From: Elusimicrobiota bacterium
GTDB lineage: Bacteria; Elusimicrobiota; Elusimicrobia; UBA1565; JACRDR01
Reading direction: 5' to 3'
Assembly (NCBI GenBank): GCA_026388115.1
Contig: JAPLKK010000016.1
Location: 1-38,035 of the forward strand
Length of the DNA stretch: 38,035 bases
The notes beneath the pieces are model-generated. The model saw only the letters and a list, made by a program, of their open reading frames with translations, was not told the DNA's origin and did not search any database. Made by a program: the position numbers and the translations under genes. Of this stretch, positions 30,685-38,035 are shown piece by piece (positions within the stretch are counted from its first letter, which is position 1; every line of letters begins with the position of its first letter).

Positions 30685-30713
30685 GCGGCCGCGGGCGCAA
30701 GACCCGCGGCCGC
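30685..30713 (-). terminator. Hairpin between amtB and the barrel protein gene
   Basis: GCGGCCGCGGG (30685-30695) pairs perfectly with CCCGCGGCCGC (30703-30713) across a 7-base loop, 15 bp after the amtB stop. No T-run follows directly, so it may be an attenuator, RNA-stability element or Rho-independent terminator of atypical kind. Confidence 0.5.
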
Positions 30714-30727
30714 TCGAGCAGAAGTTG

Positions 30728-31942
30728 TCAGACTTGCAGGTAGGCCTGCTCGCCGTGCATGGCCTCGTCGAGGCCTGCTTCCTCGTCGGCCGGGGTCGTC
30801 CGCACCGGGGTGATCATGTCGATGAGGAAGAGCATGACATAGGTGAACAGGAACGCGTACAGGGCCGCGCCCGCCACCGCGATCGTCTGCTTGAGGAAGA
30901 AGTTCACGCCGCCGTGGATCAGCCCGTCCGCGCCGGCCGCGTTGACGAAGCGGGTGCCGAAGACGCCGAGCGAGATCACGCCCAGCACGCCGCCCACGCC
31001 GTGCACGCCCCAGACATCGAGCGCGTCGTCCCAATTCAGCTTGTTCTTGATGTTGACCGCGATGTAGCAGACGACGCTGGAGGCGATGCCGATGAGGACC
31101 GCGCTCTTGACCGTCACGTAGCCCGCCGCGGGGGTGATGGTCGCCAGGCCCGCGATGGAGCCGGTCAGGAGCCCCACGAACTTCGGCTTCTTCTCGATGA
31201 TCCAGGCCAGGGCCAGCCAAGTGACGGCGGCGAAGGAGGCGGCCACGTCGGTATTGACGAAGGCCTGCGCGGTCACCGCGTCTACCTTCAGTTCGCTGCC
31301 CGCGTTGAAGCCGTACCAGCCGAACCACAACAGGCCCGTGCCGAGCGCCACCAGCGGGATGCTGTGCGCGCCCGAGTCGGCGGTCTTGCGCCGGCCCACG
31401 AAGAAGACCGAGGCCAGGGCCGCGAAGCCCGCCGAGGCGTGGACCACGATGCCGCCCGCGAAGTCGAGGACGCCGTGCTTGGCCAGGAGGCCGCCGCCCC
31501 ACACCATGTGCGCCAGCGGGAAGTACACGCACAACAGCCACGCCACCAGGAACACCAGGTAGGCCTTGAAGTTGACCCGGTTGGTGAAGGCGCCGGTGAT
31601 GAGCGCCGGGGTGATCTGGGCGAACATCATCTGGTAGGCGAAGAACACGAACACCGGGATGCTCGTCACGCCCGAGAAGGCGGTGTTCAGGTCCATCCCG
31701 CGCATGAAGGCGTGGTCGAGATTGCCGATGATGGCTCCCTCTCCGCCGCTGAAGCACAGCGAGTAGCCGCAGATGTACCAGAGGACGGTGGTGACGCCCA
31801 TCGAGACGAAGCTTTGGATCATGATGGCCAGGACGCTCTTGCGGCCCACGAGCCCGCCGTAGAAGAACGCGAGGCCCGGCGTCATCAGCATGACCAGACT
31901 GGTGGCCACGAGCATGAAGCCGGTGTTTCCGGTGTCGAACAT
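30728..31942 (-). CDS. amtB: Ammonium transporter AmtB
   Basis: The ATG at 31940-31942 has AGGAGGG seven bases upstream and gives 404 residues; the ORF-track extension of 23 residues is not needed. Eleven membrane helices are predicted. FDTGNTGFMLVATSLVMLMTPGLAFFYGGLV is the classic Amt N-terminus, VVHASAGFAALASV carries the first channel histidine and VWGVHGVGGVLGVI the second, with DALDVWGVHG being the Amt signature. It conducts ammonium across the inner membrane. Unlike most bacteria, no glnK gene is adjacent. The divergent neighbour is a histidine kinase operon; no sigma-54 (GG-N10-GC) promoter is visible upstream. Confidence 0.95.
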   Translation of the reverse strand: MFDTGNTGFMLVATSLVMLMTPGLAFFYGGLVGRKSVLAIMIQSFVSMGVTTVLWYICGYSLCFSGGEGAIIGNLDHAFMRGMDLNTAFSGVTSIPVFVFFAYQMMFAQITPALITGAFTNRVNFKAYLVFLVAWLLCVYFPLAHMVWGGGLLAKHGVLDFAGGIVVHASAGFAALASVFFVGRRKTADSGAHSIPLVALGTGLLWFGWYGFNAGSELKVDAVTAQAFVNTDVAASFAAVTWLALAWIIEKKPKFVGLLTGSIAGLATITPAAGYVTVKSAVLIGIASSVVCYIAVNIKNKLNWDDALDVWGVHGVGGVLGVISLGVFGTRFVNAAGADGLIHGGVNFFLKQTIAVAGAALYAFLFTYVMLFLIDMITPVRTTPADEEAGLDEAMHGEQAYLQV

Positions 31943-31964
31943 AGTCTGCCCTCCTGAGGGTGCG

Positions 31965-31983
31965 GCGCGGCCGTCGGCCGCGC
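31965..31983 (-). promoter_or_regulatory. Short perfect hairpin in the amtB leader
   Basis: GCGCGGCC-gtc-GGCCGCGC is an 8-bp perfect stem with a three-base loop located about 13 bases upstream of the amtB ribosome site. It might affect translation initiation or bind a regulator. It is short enough in a GC-rich genome to be coincidental. Confidence 0.35.
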
Positions 31984-32085
31984 GCAGAAAATGAAATCTA
32001 GTTCGCCTCATGGAGCGCGTCAGGGTCCGGATGAGAAGAGGCCTTCCAAAAGCCTGACGCCCTTACTAGAATGAGGTTTCCCGTC

Positions 32086-33321
32086 ATGAGCACGCCCGCC
32101 GCCGGCCGCCTCCCCGCCGACCTCGACGACCGGAAACGGGCCAGCGGCTGGATCCTGCGCCTGTTCCAGGAGAGGGTCAAGGAGCGCGTCGCGCGGATGC
32201 TGCAGGACGACGCCCAGGACCTGGCCGCGCTGATGAATCAGGTCGTCGCCATCCTGCCCTCAGCCTGGAAGCATCCGGAGGCGGCGGCGGCCCGGATCAT
32301 CCTCGGCGAGCGGCAGTTCTCCACCGCCAATTTCCGGGTCACCCGCTGGCGGCTGACGGCGCCCTTCGTCACCGGAGACGGGATGCGCGGGCTCATCGAG
32401 GTGGCTTACCTTGATGAGTTCCCGCCCGAGGCGGAGGGCCCCTTTCTAGCCGAAGAGAGGAAGCTCATCGATTTCTTAGCCGACATGTTCCACGGCTTCA
32501 TGGGGCGCAAGCTCGCCCGGCAGGCGCTGATCGACGACCGCGACCGCCTGGAGGCCAGGGTCAAGGAGAGGACCGCGGAGCTGGAGGCTCTCAACGCCGC
32601 CCTCGCGGCGGAGATTGCGGAGCGCAAGCGCACCGAGCTGGACATCCGCTCCTATCAGGAGCAGCTTCGCTCGCTCGCGTCGCAGCTCTCGTTGACGGAG
32701 GAGCGGGAGCGCCGGGTCATCGCCGCCAACCTTCACGACACGCTCGGCCAGACGCTGGCCATGGCGAAGATGAAGGTCCGCAGCCTCGCCGGCTCACCCG
32801 AGAGCCGGGCCAAGGAGCTGGCGGAGCTGGAAGGCTTCGTCGAGTCCGCCCTGGAGTACACGCGCTCGTTGACCTTCGAGCTCAGCTCGCCCTTGCTCTA
32901 CGAGCTCGGCCTGGAGCCGGCGGTGGAAGCCCTGGCGGAGCGGCTCCAGGACAAGCACGGCCTGCGCATCGAGGTCGAAGCCGGCGACGGGGCCAAAGGC
33001 CTGGCGGACGAGACGAAGGTCATCGTGTTCAAGGCGATCCGCGAGCTGCTGACGAACGTGATCAAGCACGCCCGCGCGCGGCGCGCCCGAGTCGCGATCC
33101 GCAAGGCCGGCCGCTTCCTCAAGGTCCGCGTCGAGGACGACGGGGCCGGCTTCGACGTCTCGCGGGCCGCCCCCGCGCCGGGCAGGCTCTGCGGCTTCGG
33201 CCTCTTCAGCATCCGCGAGGGCATGCGCCACTGCGGAGGCGGTTTGGAGATACGCTCCAGCCCCGGTCGGGGGACCGTGGCCGAGTTGAAGGCCCCCCTC
33301 AAACCGGAGGCCCGGCCATGA
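32086..33321 (+). CDS. Soluble sensor histidine kinase (NarL-partner type) with GAF-like input domain
   Basis: The ATG at 32086 has GAGG about nine bases upstream and gives 411 residues; the ATG at 32071 has no ribosome site. Residues about 45-145 match a GAF-like input domain common in delta-type kinases (VVAILPSAWKHPEAAAARIILGERQFSTANFRVTRW ... GLIEVAYL). A coiled coil ending AAEIAERKRTE precedes a HisKA_3 dimerisation domain with the phosphorylated His in ERRVIAANLHDTLGQ, and a HATPase domain (RELLTNVIKHARARRA, VRVEDDGAGFD, GFGLFSIREGMRHCGG). No transmembrane helix is present. Its last bases overlap the response regulator ATG. It probably phosphorylates that regulator. Confidence 0.9.
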   Translation: MSTPAAGRLPADLDDRKRASGWILRLFQERVKERVARMLQDDAQDLAALMNQVVAILPSAWKHPEAAAARIILGERQFSTANFRVTRWRLTAPFVTGDGMRGLIEVAYLDEFPPEAEGPFLAEERKLIDFLADMFHGFMGRKLARQALIDDRDRLEARVKERTAELEALNAALAAEIAERKRTELDIRSYQEQLRSLASQLSLTEERERRVIAANLHDTLGQTLAMAKMKVRSLAGSPESRAKELAELEGFVESALEYTRSLTFELSSPLLYELGLEPAVEALAERLQDKHGLRIEVEAGDGAKGLADETKVIVFKAIRELLTNVIKHARARRARVAIRKAGRFLKVRVEDDGAGFDVSRAAPAPGRLCGFGLFSIREGMRHCGGGLEIRSSPGRGTVAELKAPLKPEARP

Positions 33322-33974
33322 GCCACGACCTGCGCCTGATCCTCTGCGACGACCATCGGATATTCCGCGAAGGGCTCAAGACGATGCTTGAGAAGAAGCC
33401 CGGGCTGCGGGTCGTGGGGCAGGCCGACGACGGCGCGAGCGCGGTGCGGCTGGCCGATGAGGCGGCTCCGGACATCGTCATCATGGACCTCACGCTGCCC
33501 GGCCTCAACGGCATCGAGGCCACCCGCAAGATCGTCGCCTTGCGCCGCGCGATCAAGATCATCGTGCTCTCGATGCATTCCGACCGGCGGTTCGTGACCG
33601 AGACGCTCAAGGCAGGCGCCTCGGGCTACCTGGTCAAAGACGCCGCCTTCGACGAGCTCTTCGCCGCCGTCTGCGCGGTGCGGGAAGGCAAGACCTACCT
33701 CAGCCCCTCCATCGCCCACATCGTCGTGGAGGGCTGCGTGCGCCGGGCCGGACCGGAGGCGGAGGAGCCGCCGGCCGCCGCCCTGACCCCGCGCGAGCGT
33801 GAGGTGCTGCAGTTGTTGGCCGAGGGATCTTCCGCCAAGCAGATCGCGGCGCGCCTCGAGGTCAGCGTCAAGACGGTCGAGACCCATCGCATGCACATCA
33901 TGGACAAGCTCGACGTCCACAGCATCGCGGGCCTGACCCGCTACTCCATCCGCGAGGGGATCATCTCCGCGTGA
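33318..33974 (+). CDS. NarL/FixJ-family response regulator
   Basis: The 218-residue protein has a receiver domain (residues about 4-120: LCDDH, phosphoacceptor IVIMDLTLPG, LSMHS, LVKDA) and a C-terminal LuxR-type helix-turn-helix (LTPREREVLQLLAEGSSAKQIAARLEVSVKTVETHRMHIMDKL, residues about 155-200), which binds DNA. The ATG overlaps the kinase stop (ATGA), and the next gene's GTG overlaps its own stop (GTGA), so the three genes are translationally coupled. The target genes are unknown; the divergent amtB promoter region is a plausible candidate because of its position. Confidence 0.93.
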   Translation: MSHDLRLILCDDHRIFREGLKTMLEKKPGLRVVGQADDGASAVRLADEAAPDIVIMDLTLPGLNGIEATRKIVALRRAIKIIVLSMHSDRRFVTETLKAGASGYLVKDAAFDELFAAVCAVREGKTYLSPSIAHIVVEGCVRRAGPEAEEPPAAALTPREREVLQLLAEGSSAKQIAARLEVSVKTVETHRMHIMDKLDVHSIAGLTRYSIREGIISA

Positions 33975-35206
33975 GCATCGCGCGCAAGATCTTCTGCGTC
34001 GCCGCCAGCTTCGCTTTGCCCATCATCGTGCTGGGCTACCTCGTGGTGCGCAACATCAACGAGCACATCACCTTCGCCCGGTACGAATTGGCCGGCACCG
34101 CCTATCAGCGCCCCCTCGTCGCCTTGTTGCGCGACATCCAGGACCAGCAGCGGCTCTCCTCGCGCTGCGCCGACCCCGGCGGCTGCGCGCGCGCCAAGGC
34201 GGCTCTCGAGGACTCCATCCGCGGCGAGCTGGCCGCGCTGCGGGCAGTCGACGAGCGCTACGGCCGCCAGCTCCAGTTCACCGCGGAGGGCCTGGCCAAG
34301 AGAGGCCGCCAGCTCGCGACCCCCCTCAACGTTGCCCGAGGCTTCGAAAGGCTCGCCTCCCTGCCGGGAATCGGGTCGCCCGTGCCGGCGGCGGAGCGGG
34401 ACGCGGCATTCGACGGCCTCGTCGCGATCATCCAGACGATGATCACGCACGTCAACGACACCTCGAACCTGATCCTCGACCCCGAGCTGGACACCTATCA
34501 CCTCGTCATCGCCGCCACGATGCTCCTGCCCAAGACCGAGGAGCGCATCGCCCGCGTGATGCGGGAGGCGGTGTCCGACCGGACGGCCTTGGCGACGCAG
34601 GCCGCTTTCTTAGAGGAGGCGGAGCGCGACCAGATCAAGTTCCACCTCGATACGGCCTTGAGCGAGAACAAGAACCAGTTCCACGAGGTGCTCGACTCCT
34701 TCCAGAGGGACGTGCCCGTGGCCTACGCCGAGTACGCCGGATCGGTGGACCGCTTCATCGCCATGACCCGGCGGTTGGCTCGCGGGCCCGGCGCCGGGGC
34801 CGCGCTCGACGACTACCTGTCGGCGGGAACCAAAGCCCGCGACGCGAGCTTCCGGCTCTGGGAGACGTCGGTCGACGAGCTCGACAAGCTCATCGCGGCC
34901 CGCATCCGCTATTACGAAAGACGCCGGGCGACGGCCCTCGCGCTCTCCGGCTTGGCCCTGCTGTTGGCCTGCCTGCTGGCCTACCGGATCACGGCCAGCC
35001 TGATCCGTCCTCTCGACCGCCTCTCCGGGCTCCTAACGCCGGGCGCGGACGTGCTCGACCGCAGCGTGCGCAAGCTCGCCGCCTTCAGCCAGGACGGCGC
35101 CCGTGACCTCACCACGATGCGCATCCTCTGCGACGAGCTCGACGCCCACGCCGACGCGATGCGCAAGACCGCGCGGGGGCTGGCCTCCATCGTCAACGGC
35201 GAGTAG
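33971..35206 (+). CDS. Two-helix membrane sensor protein without kinase or methyl-accepting output domain
   Basis: The 411-residue protein starts at GTG 33971, overlapping the regulator stop. An N-terminal membrane helix (FCVAASFALPIIVLGYLVV) is followed by a periplasmic all-helical region of about 290 residues. The segment HVNDTSNLILDPELDTYHLVIAATMLLPKTEERI is typical of four-helix-bundle/NIT-like sensor domains of methyl-accepting proteins and hybrid kinases. A second helix (ATALALSGLALLLACLLAYRI) leads to only about 70 cytoplasmic residues (IRPLDRLSGLL ... LDAHADAMRKTARGLASI) with a HAMP-like first half and a short coiled coil. No signalling tip, kinase or GGDEF is present. It probably passes a periplasmic signal to the soluble kinase encoded in the same operon. 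Confidence 0.78.
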   Translation: MSIARKIFCVAASFALPIIVLGYLVVRNINEHITFARYELAGTAYQRPLVALLRDIQDQQRLSSRCADPGGCARAKAALEDSIRGELAALRAVDERYGRQLQFTAEGLAKRGRQLATPLNVARGFERLASLPGIGSPVPAAERDAAFDGLVAIIQTMITHVNDTSNLILDPELDTYHLVIAATMLLPKTEERIARVMREAVSDRTALATQAAFLEEAERDQIKFHLDTALSENKNQFHEVLDSFQRDVPVAYAEYAGSVDRFIAMTRRLARGPGAGAALDDYLSAGTKARDASFRLWETSVDELDKLIAARIRYYERRRATALALSGLALLLACLLAYRITASLIRPLDRLSGLLTPGADVLDRSVRKLAAFSQDGARDLTTMRILCDELDAHADAMRKTARGLASIVNGE

Positions 35207-35262
35207 CCGCCGCACGGGGCGATTGAAAGCGCCCCGGTGGACTGTTATAGTGGTGGCGCGTC

Positions 35263-35754
35263 ATGCGCTTGTCGCTGTTGCTGCTGGCTGCCGGACTGTG
35301 TGTGGGCTGCGCTCATTCGCGCAACCGCGTGGAGTGGGACGACAGCATGGACTTTTCCCATATACACCGCGTGGGCGCCATCCCCTTCACCGATCCGAGC
35401 GGGAAGGGAAAGCAGATCTCCGACGCCATCAACGCCGACCTTCCCCCGCTGATGTTCGAGCAGGTCGACGCGAAGGCCCTGCAGAAGATCCTGGAGGATC
35501 ACCCCCCGTCGAAAGACAACGGCGTCGGGCTTGAGGCTCTGGAGCTCATCCGGCGCGACACGGCCGCCGACGCCATCGTCCTGGGCAGCATGGCGCCGGG
35601 CTGGAGCGCGTTCCAGTTGAACATGGTGGAAACAGAGATGGGCGGCGTGCTCCTGCGCGCGCTCGTCCTGCCCGAAGACAAGAAGCAGAAGGCCTTCACC
35701 ACTCCCGCCGAGGTGGCCGCCGCGGCGCTGAAGGTTCTGGCCGGCCGCCACTAG
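35263..35754 (+). CDS. GNA1162/CsgG-like lipoprotein, hypothetical
   Basis: This 163-residue protein begins with a lipoprotein signal (MRLSLLLLAAGLCVGC, lipobox C-V-G-C preceded by L). The mature part (IHRVGAIPFTDPSGKGKQISDAINADLPPLMFEQVDAKALQKIL ... IRRDTAADAIVLGSMAPGW) follows the alpha/beta pattern of the CsgG/TolB-N/GNA1162 group: a beta-strand 'vavlpF', a helix of 'i.d.l...L', and a later 'aDavv.G.v' strand. Such lipoproteins sit at the inner face of the outer membrane and often assemble or regulate envelope machinery. Four base pairs separate it from the phosphoesterase gene downstream, so the two probably form an operon. Confidence 0.72.
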   Translation: MRLSLLLLAAGLCVGCAHSRNRVEWDDSMDFSHIHRVGAIPFTDPSGKGKQISDAINADLPPLMFEQVDAKALQKILEDHPPSKDNGVGLEALELIRRDTAADAIVLGSMAPGWSAFQLNMVETEMGGVLLRALVLPEDKKQKAFTTPAEVAAAALKVLAGRH

Positions 35755-35758
35755 CGCC

Positions 35759-36676
35759 ATGAAACAGGCGTTCCGGTCCCTGGCACTCTCGGCCGTGCTG
35801 CTGTCGGTCGCGCTTCACGCCGCTTGGGCGCTCACGCTCGCCGTCACGGGCGACGTGGCGGGTCCCGACGCCGGGGCCGTCTCGGACGCCATCCTCGCCG
35901 AGCCGGCCGTGGAGGCGGTCCTATTGGCCGGAGATACGGACAACGAGAAGACCACGCCGCTCGGCAGCTTCCAGAAGCTGTACAAAGACACCTTCGGCCG
36001 GTTCCTATCCAAGATCCACCCCTGCCCCGGCAACCACGACCGGTCCTCGATCCCGCGGTTCAGCGGCTACCAGGCCTTCTGGGGCGAAGCCGCGCACGCT
36101 CCCGAGATGTACTACAGCTTCGACCTCGGTGGCTGGCACATCATCAGCCTCGACAGCGTGACCTTCGAGAAGGGAGGGCCGGCGGCGCAGGCGCAGCTCG
36201 GCTGGCTCAAAACGGATCTGGCGGCCCACCCCAAGGCGCCGGTCCTGGCCTATTGGCATTACCCCTTCTTCTCGCGAGCCAAGCACCGGGGCCAGCCTCG
36301 CATGAAGCCCTTCTGGGAGGCGCTCTACGCTCATGGTCCCGCCCTGGTGATGGCCGGGCACAACCACGTCTACGAGCGGTTTGCCCCCATGGACCCGGAG
36401 GGCAGGACCGTTGCCGAAACGCGAGGCATCCGGGAGTTCGAGATAAGCCCAGGAGGGGCGCCGCCGGTGCTCCGTCAGGACAAGGATGCGCCGGGGCCGG
36501 CGTCAGAAAAGTTCGACGGCGGCGTCAGCCACGTCGGCTTCTTCATCCTCGAGCCCGGCGGGGCCTACCGCTACACCATCAAGGCCGTGGCGGGAACGGG
36601 CGCCGCGCGGGTCGTAGACACCGGAGCGGGCGACCTGCTCGGCCGCGGCGCTCCCGCGGCGAGCGAGAGCCGCTGA
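35759..36676 (+). CDS. Secreted metallophosphoesterase (purple-acid-phosphatase-like)
   Basis: This 305-residue protein has a signal peptide (SLALSAVLLSVALHAAWA). The two-metal calcineurin-type motifs appear in order: GDVAGPDAGAV, LLAGDTDNEK (the usual GDxxY tyrosine position is not obvious), CPGNHDRSS, LAYWHYPFFSR, and MAGHNHVYERFAP. The YYSFDLGGWHIISLDS strand pair is typical of purple-acid-phosphatase relatives. It should hydrolyse phosphate esters in the periplasm or outside the cell. The C-terminal 70 residues are a beta-rich tail. Probable operon with the lipoprotein upstream; convergent with the ATPase gene, 6 bp apart. Confidence 0.9.
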   Translation: MKQAFRSLALSAVLLSVALHAAWALTLAVTGDVAGPDAGAVSDAILAEPAVEAVLLAGDTDNEKTTPLGSFQKLYKDTFGRFLSKIHPCPGNHDRSSIPRFSGYQAFWGEAAHAPEMYYSFDLGGWHIISLDSVTFEKGGPAAQAQLGWLKTDLAAHPKAPVLAYWHYPFFSRAKHRGQPRMKPFWEALYAHGPALVMAGHNHVYERFAPMDPEGRTVAETRGIREFEISPGGAPPVLRQDKDAPGPASEKFDGGVSHVGFFILEPGGAYRYTIKAVAGTGAARVVDTGAGDLLGRGAPAASESR

Positions 36677-36682
36677 TCAGAG

Positions 36683-37834
36683 TCAGAGAGGGAACAGCTC
36701 TCGCAGGCCGTCCCTCCAGGGCCAAAGCTCGACGCCGTCGAGCATCTTTCGGGAGTCTCCCAGATATAAGACCCACGACCGATGCCTCTTGCCGTAGAAC
36801 TCGCGGAAGCTTCGCAGGCCGGCGAGATCGCCGCTCCTAAGCGTCCGGGAGACCTTGATCTCGATGGCCCAGACTTCGGAGCCGCGCTCCAGGATGAAAT
36901 CGACTTCCGCCCCGTGCTCCGTCCGGTAGGTCGTCAGGCGGATATCCTCATCCTTTGCCGCAGCCAGGTCATGGATCTGATTGAAGATGAAATGCTCGAA
37001 AGCGCGGCCGAGACGGTCCGCGGACACCTGGAAATTCCCCAAGAGCCCGTTGAGAACTCCGCCGTCGAAGAAACAGTATCGCGGATGCTGGACTAGCCGG
37101 CGGCGCGCGCTGCTTCCGAAGGGCTCGGCACGGCGGACAATCAGGCAGTCCTCCAATACCTCGAAGAAGCGCACGGCCGTCTGGCGCGGCACCTGCGACG
37201 TTGAGGCGAGCTTCGCCAGGTCAAGGAACTCCCCGGACCATTCCCCGGCGACGCGCAGGAAGCGCGCAAAGCCCTCGAGGTTGCGCGCGAGATTTTCGCC
37301 CTGGACCTCTTCCTTCAAATAGGTGGCCGCGTACGAGCGCAGCGTCTTTTCACGCGTCCCGTCATCCTCCTCGGTCCAAATCCCGGGCAGGGTCCCGAAA
37401 GCGAGAGCCTTCCGCAAGTCGAACGCTTCACCCAACTCCGCGCAGGTCAGTGGACCGAGGCGGTAGGAGTGGATGCGGCCGGGAAGGAGGTTCGCTTGCC
37501 CCCTCTTCAGCTTGCGGGCGCTCGATCCCGTCAGATAGAACCTAATGAGATTGGGCTTGCGATCCAGCAGGACTTGCACGGTGTTCAAGAGGCTCGGAAG
37601 CCTCTGAACCTCATCGATAAACACTGTCGCCGCCTCCCGGCGCGCGCCCAGACGCTGCTCAAGCTCGGAAGGGTTGCTCAAGAACTCCAGGAAGGTCGGC
37701 TCGTGCGCCAAATTGATCGTGATATCCGGCGCCAACCCAGCGATCAGCGTCGATTTCCCGGTTTGGCGCGGACCAAGAACCAGGACGCTCTTTTTCGAGG
37801 AGGCGAGAATAGGTGCCAGAGCCCTGTTAAGCAC
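36683..37834 (-). CDS. AAA ATPase with DUF4143 nuclease-like C-terminal domain
   Basis: The 383-residue protein has an N-terminal AAA_14 domain with Walker A GPRQTGKST and Walker B ATVFIDEVQRLP, sensor region FYLTGSSARKLKRGQANLLPGR and the typical 'YLTPLTxxEL' (YRLGPLTCAEL). The C-terminal DUF4143 part contains FFDGGVLNGLLG, GRAFEHFIFNQI and a PD-(D/E)xK-like YRTEHGAEVDFILERGSEVWAIEIKVS. This very widespread family is often mobile and frequently laterally transferred; its physiological role is unknown. The ribosome site is poor. It sits alone between the phosphoesterase and the methyltransferase fragment, a location that may mark an insertion in otherwise chromosomal context. Confidence 0.92.
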   Translation of the reverse strand: MLNRALAPILASSKKSVLVLGPRQTGKSTLIAGLAPDITINLAHEPTFLEFLSNPSELEQRLGARREAATVFIDEVQRLPSLLNTVQVLLDRKPNLIRFYLTGSSARKLKRGQANLLPGRIHSYRLGPLTCAELGEAFDLRKALAFGTLPGIWTEEDDGTREKTLRSYAATYLKEEVQGENLARNLEGFARFLRVAGEWSGEFLDLAKLASTSQVPRQTAVRFFEVLEDCLIVRRAEPFGSSARRRLVQHPRYCFFDGGVLNGLLGNFQVSADRLGRAFEHFIFNQIHDLAAAKDEDIRLTTYRTEHGAEVDFILERGSEVWAIEIKVSRTLRSGDLAGLRSFREFYGKRHRSWVLYLGDSRKMLDGVELWPWRDGLRELFPL

Positions 37835-37899
37835 GCGGTTATTTTACGCTGTATTTCAACCGCAGTCAAGCGCGCGCCCGGGAGGTGTTTGGCAAGTGA

Positions 37900-38035
37900 T
37901 TACTTCGACGCGATGATGGCGGGGGAGTGGGACCGGATGTCCACCGCATCCACCTTCTTGAAGCCGGCCTCCTCGAACCAGCGGGTGTAATCCGTCTGGG
38001 TGAAGGTCGAGCCCTCGGGAGAGTGCAGCAGCATC
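37900..38035 (-). CDS. Methyltransferase C-terminus, partial
   Basis: The last 136 bases on the minus strand encode the final 44-45 residues of a protein that starts outside the window. Its sequence ends in FTQTDYTRWFEEAGFKKVDAV and SPAIIASK. The pattern 'yT..e...wleeAGF..v......'-then-'viia.K' is the usual C-terminal end of O-methyltransferase-type (Methyltransf_2-like) SAM methyltransferases, though the catalytic part is not seen. The 65 bp between its stop and the ATPase start codon contain no further feature. Confidence 0.6.
   Translation of the reverse strand, partial: MLLHSPEGSTFTQTDYTRWFEEAGFKKVDAVDIRSHSPAIIASK

Noticed and set aside
31940-32070. Sigma-54 promoter upstream of amtB.
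   Set aside because: No GG-N10-GC element with the TGGCAC/TTGC context is visible on the minus strand of the gap.
1-38035. CRISPR arrays, tRNA or rRNA genes, transposases, integrases and phage genes.
   Set aside because: No regularly spaced direct repeats, no cloverleaf or rRNA signatures and no such proteins were seen; the tandem repeats present are within coding sequence (18506-19456) or short palindromes.

Overview
This 38 kb window comes from a GC-rich, diderm (Gram-negative-type) bacterium. The envelope type is inferred from lipobox signal peptides, several predicted outer-membrane beta-barrels (one with a BamA/TamA-like architecture), and a periplasmic alpha-2-macroglobulin. No rRNA, tRNA or other firm phylogenetic marker is present. 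The mixture (GldA/F/G-type ABC operon, bacterial macroglobulin, PfaD-like FMN enzyme, hemE-hemH-hemY order) would suit Elusimicrobiota, Acidobacteriota or a similar under-sampled lineage, but that is a low-confidence guess. Most of the window is chromosomal housekeeping and envelope content. I see no integrase, transposase, phage gene or CRISPR array.

Layout. 1-7 kb: the end of an RsbT-like ATPase gene, then a lipoprotein, an outer-membrane barrel and a 17M-type stress membrane protein (+), facing a ferritin-like protein, a YtxH-like protein, a HEAT-repeat protein, a small charged secreted protein and a BamA/TamA-like barrel (-). Three copies of a palindromic intergenic repeat sit upstream of three of the minus-strand genes. 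7-14 kb: a cysteine-rich secreted protein with duplicated modules, then a large alpha-2-macroglobulin gene broken by two apparent single-base frameshifts. 14-18 kb: a GldA-GldF-GldG-DUF4340 ABC exporter-type operon. 18-21 kb: a CmpB-like membrane protein, a tandem-repeat secreted protein, an EamA transporter and a lysine-rich small secreted protein. 21-28 kb (-): mgtC-rlmN-msrC, a CPxCG protein, and a heme block (REC-GGDDF regulator, hemE, hemH, a 30-aa zinc-ribbon microprotein, hemY). 28-38 kb: a PfaD/nitronate monooxygenase-like enzyme, a barrel protein, amtB, a three-gene signalling operon (soluble histidine kinase, NarL-type regulator, separate membrane sensor), a lipoprotein, a metallophosphoesterase, an AAA/DUF4143 ATPase and a methyltransferase fragment.

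Most interesting non-obvious signals: (1) a pair of near-identical ECF-sigma-like promoters (GGAACTT ... TCGTACTAG), one before the lysine-rich secreted protein and one embedded in the last codons of hemH, driving an unlisted zinc-ribbon microprotein and probably hemY; (2) an orphan plus-strand unit at about 20.94-21.11 kb with a Pho-box-like direct repeat, a -10-like element and a 21-bp hairpin followed by T residues, a candidate small RNA; (3) the three-copy palindromic element near 3.0, 5.0 and 6.7 kb; (4) several genes whose -10-like hexamer lies directly before the start codon with no Shine-Dalgarno sequence, suggesting leaderless mRNAs.
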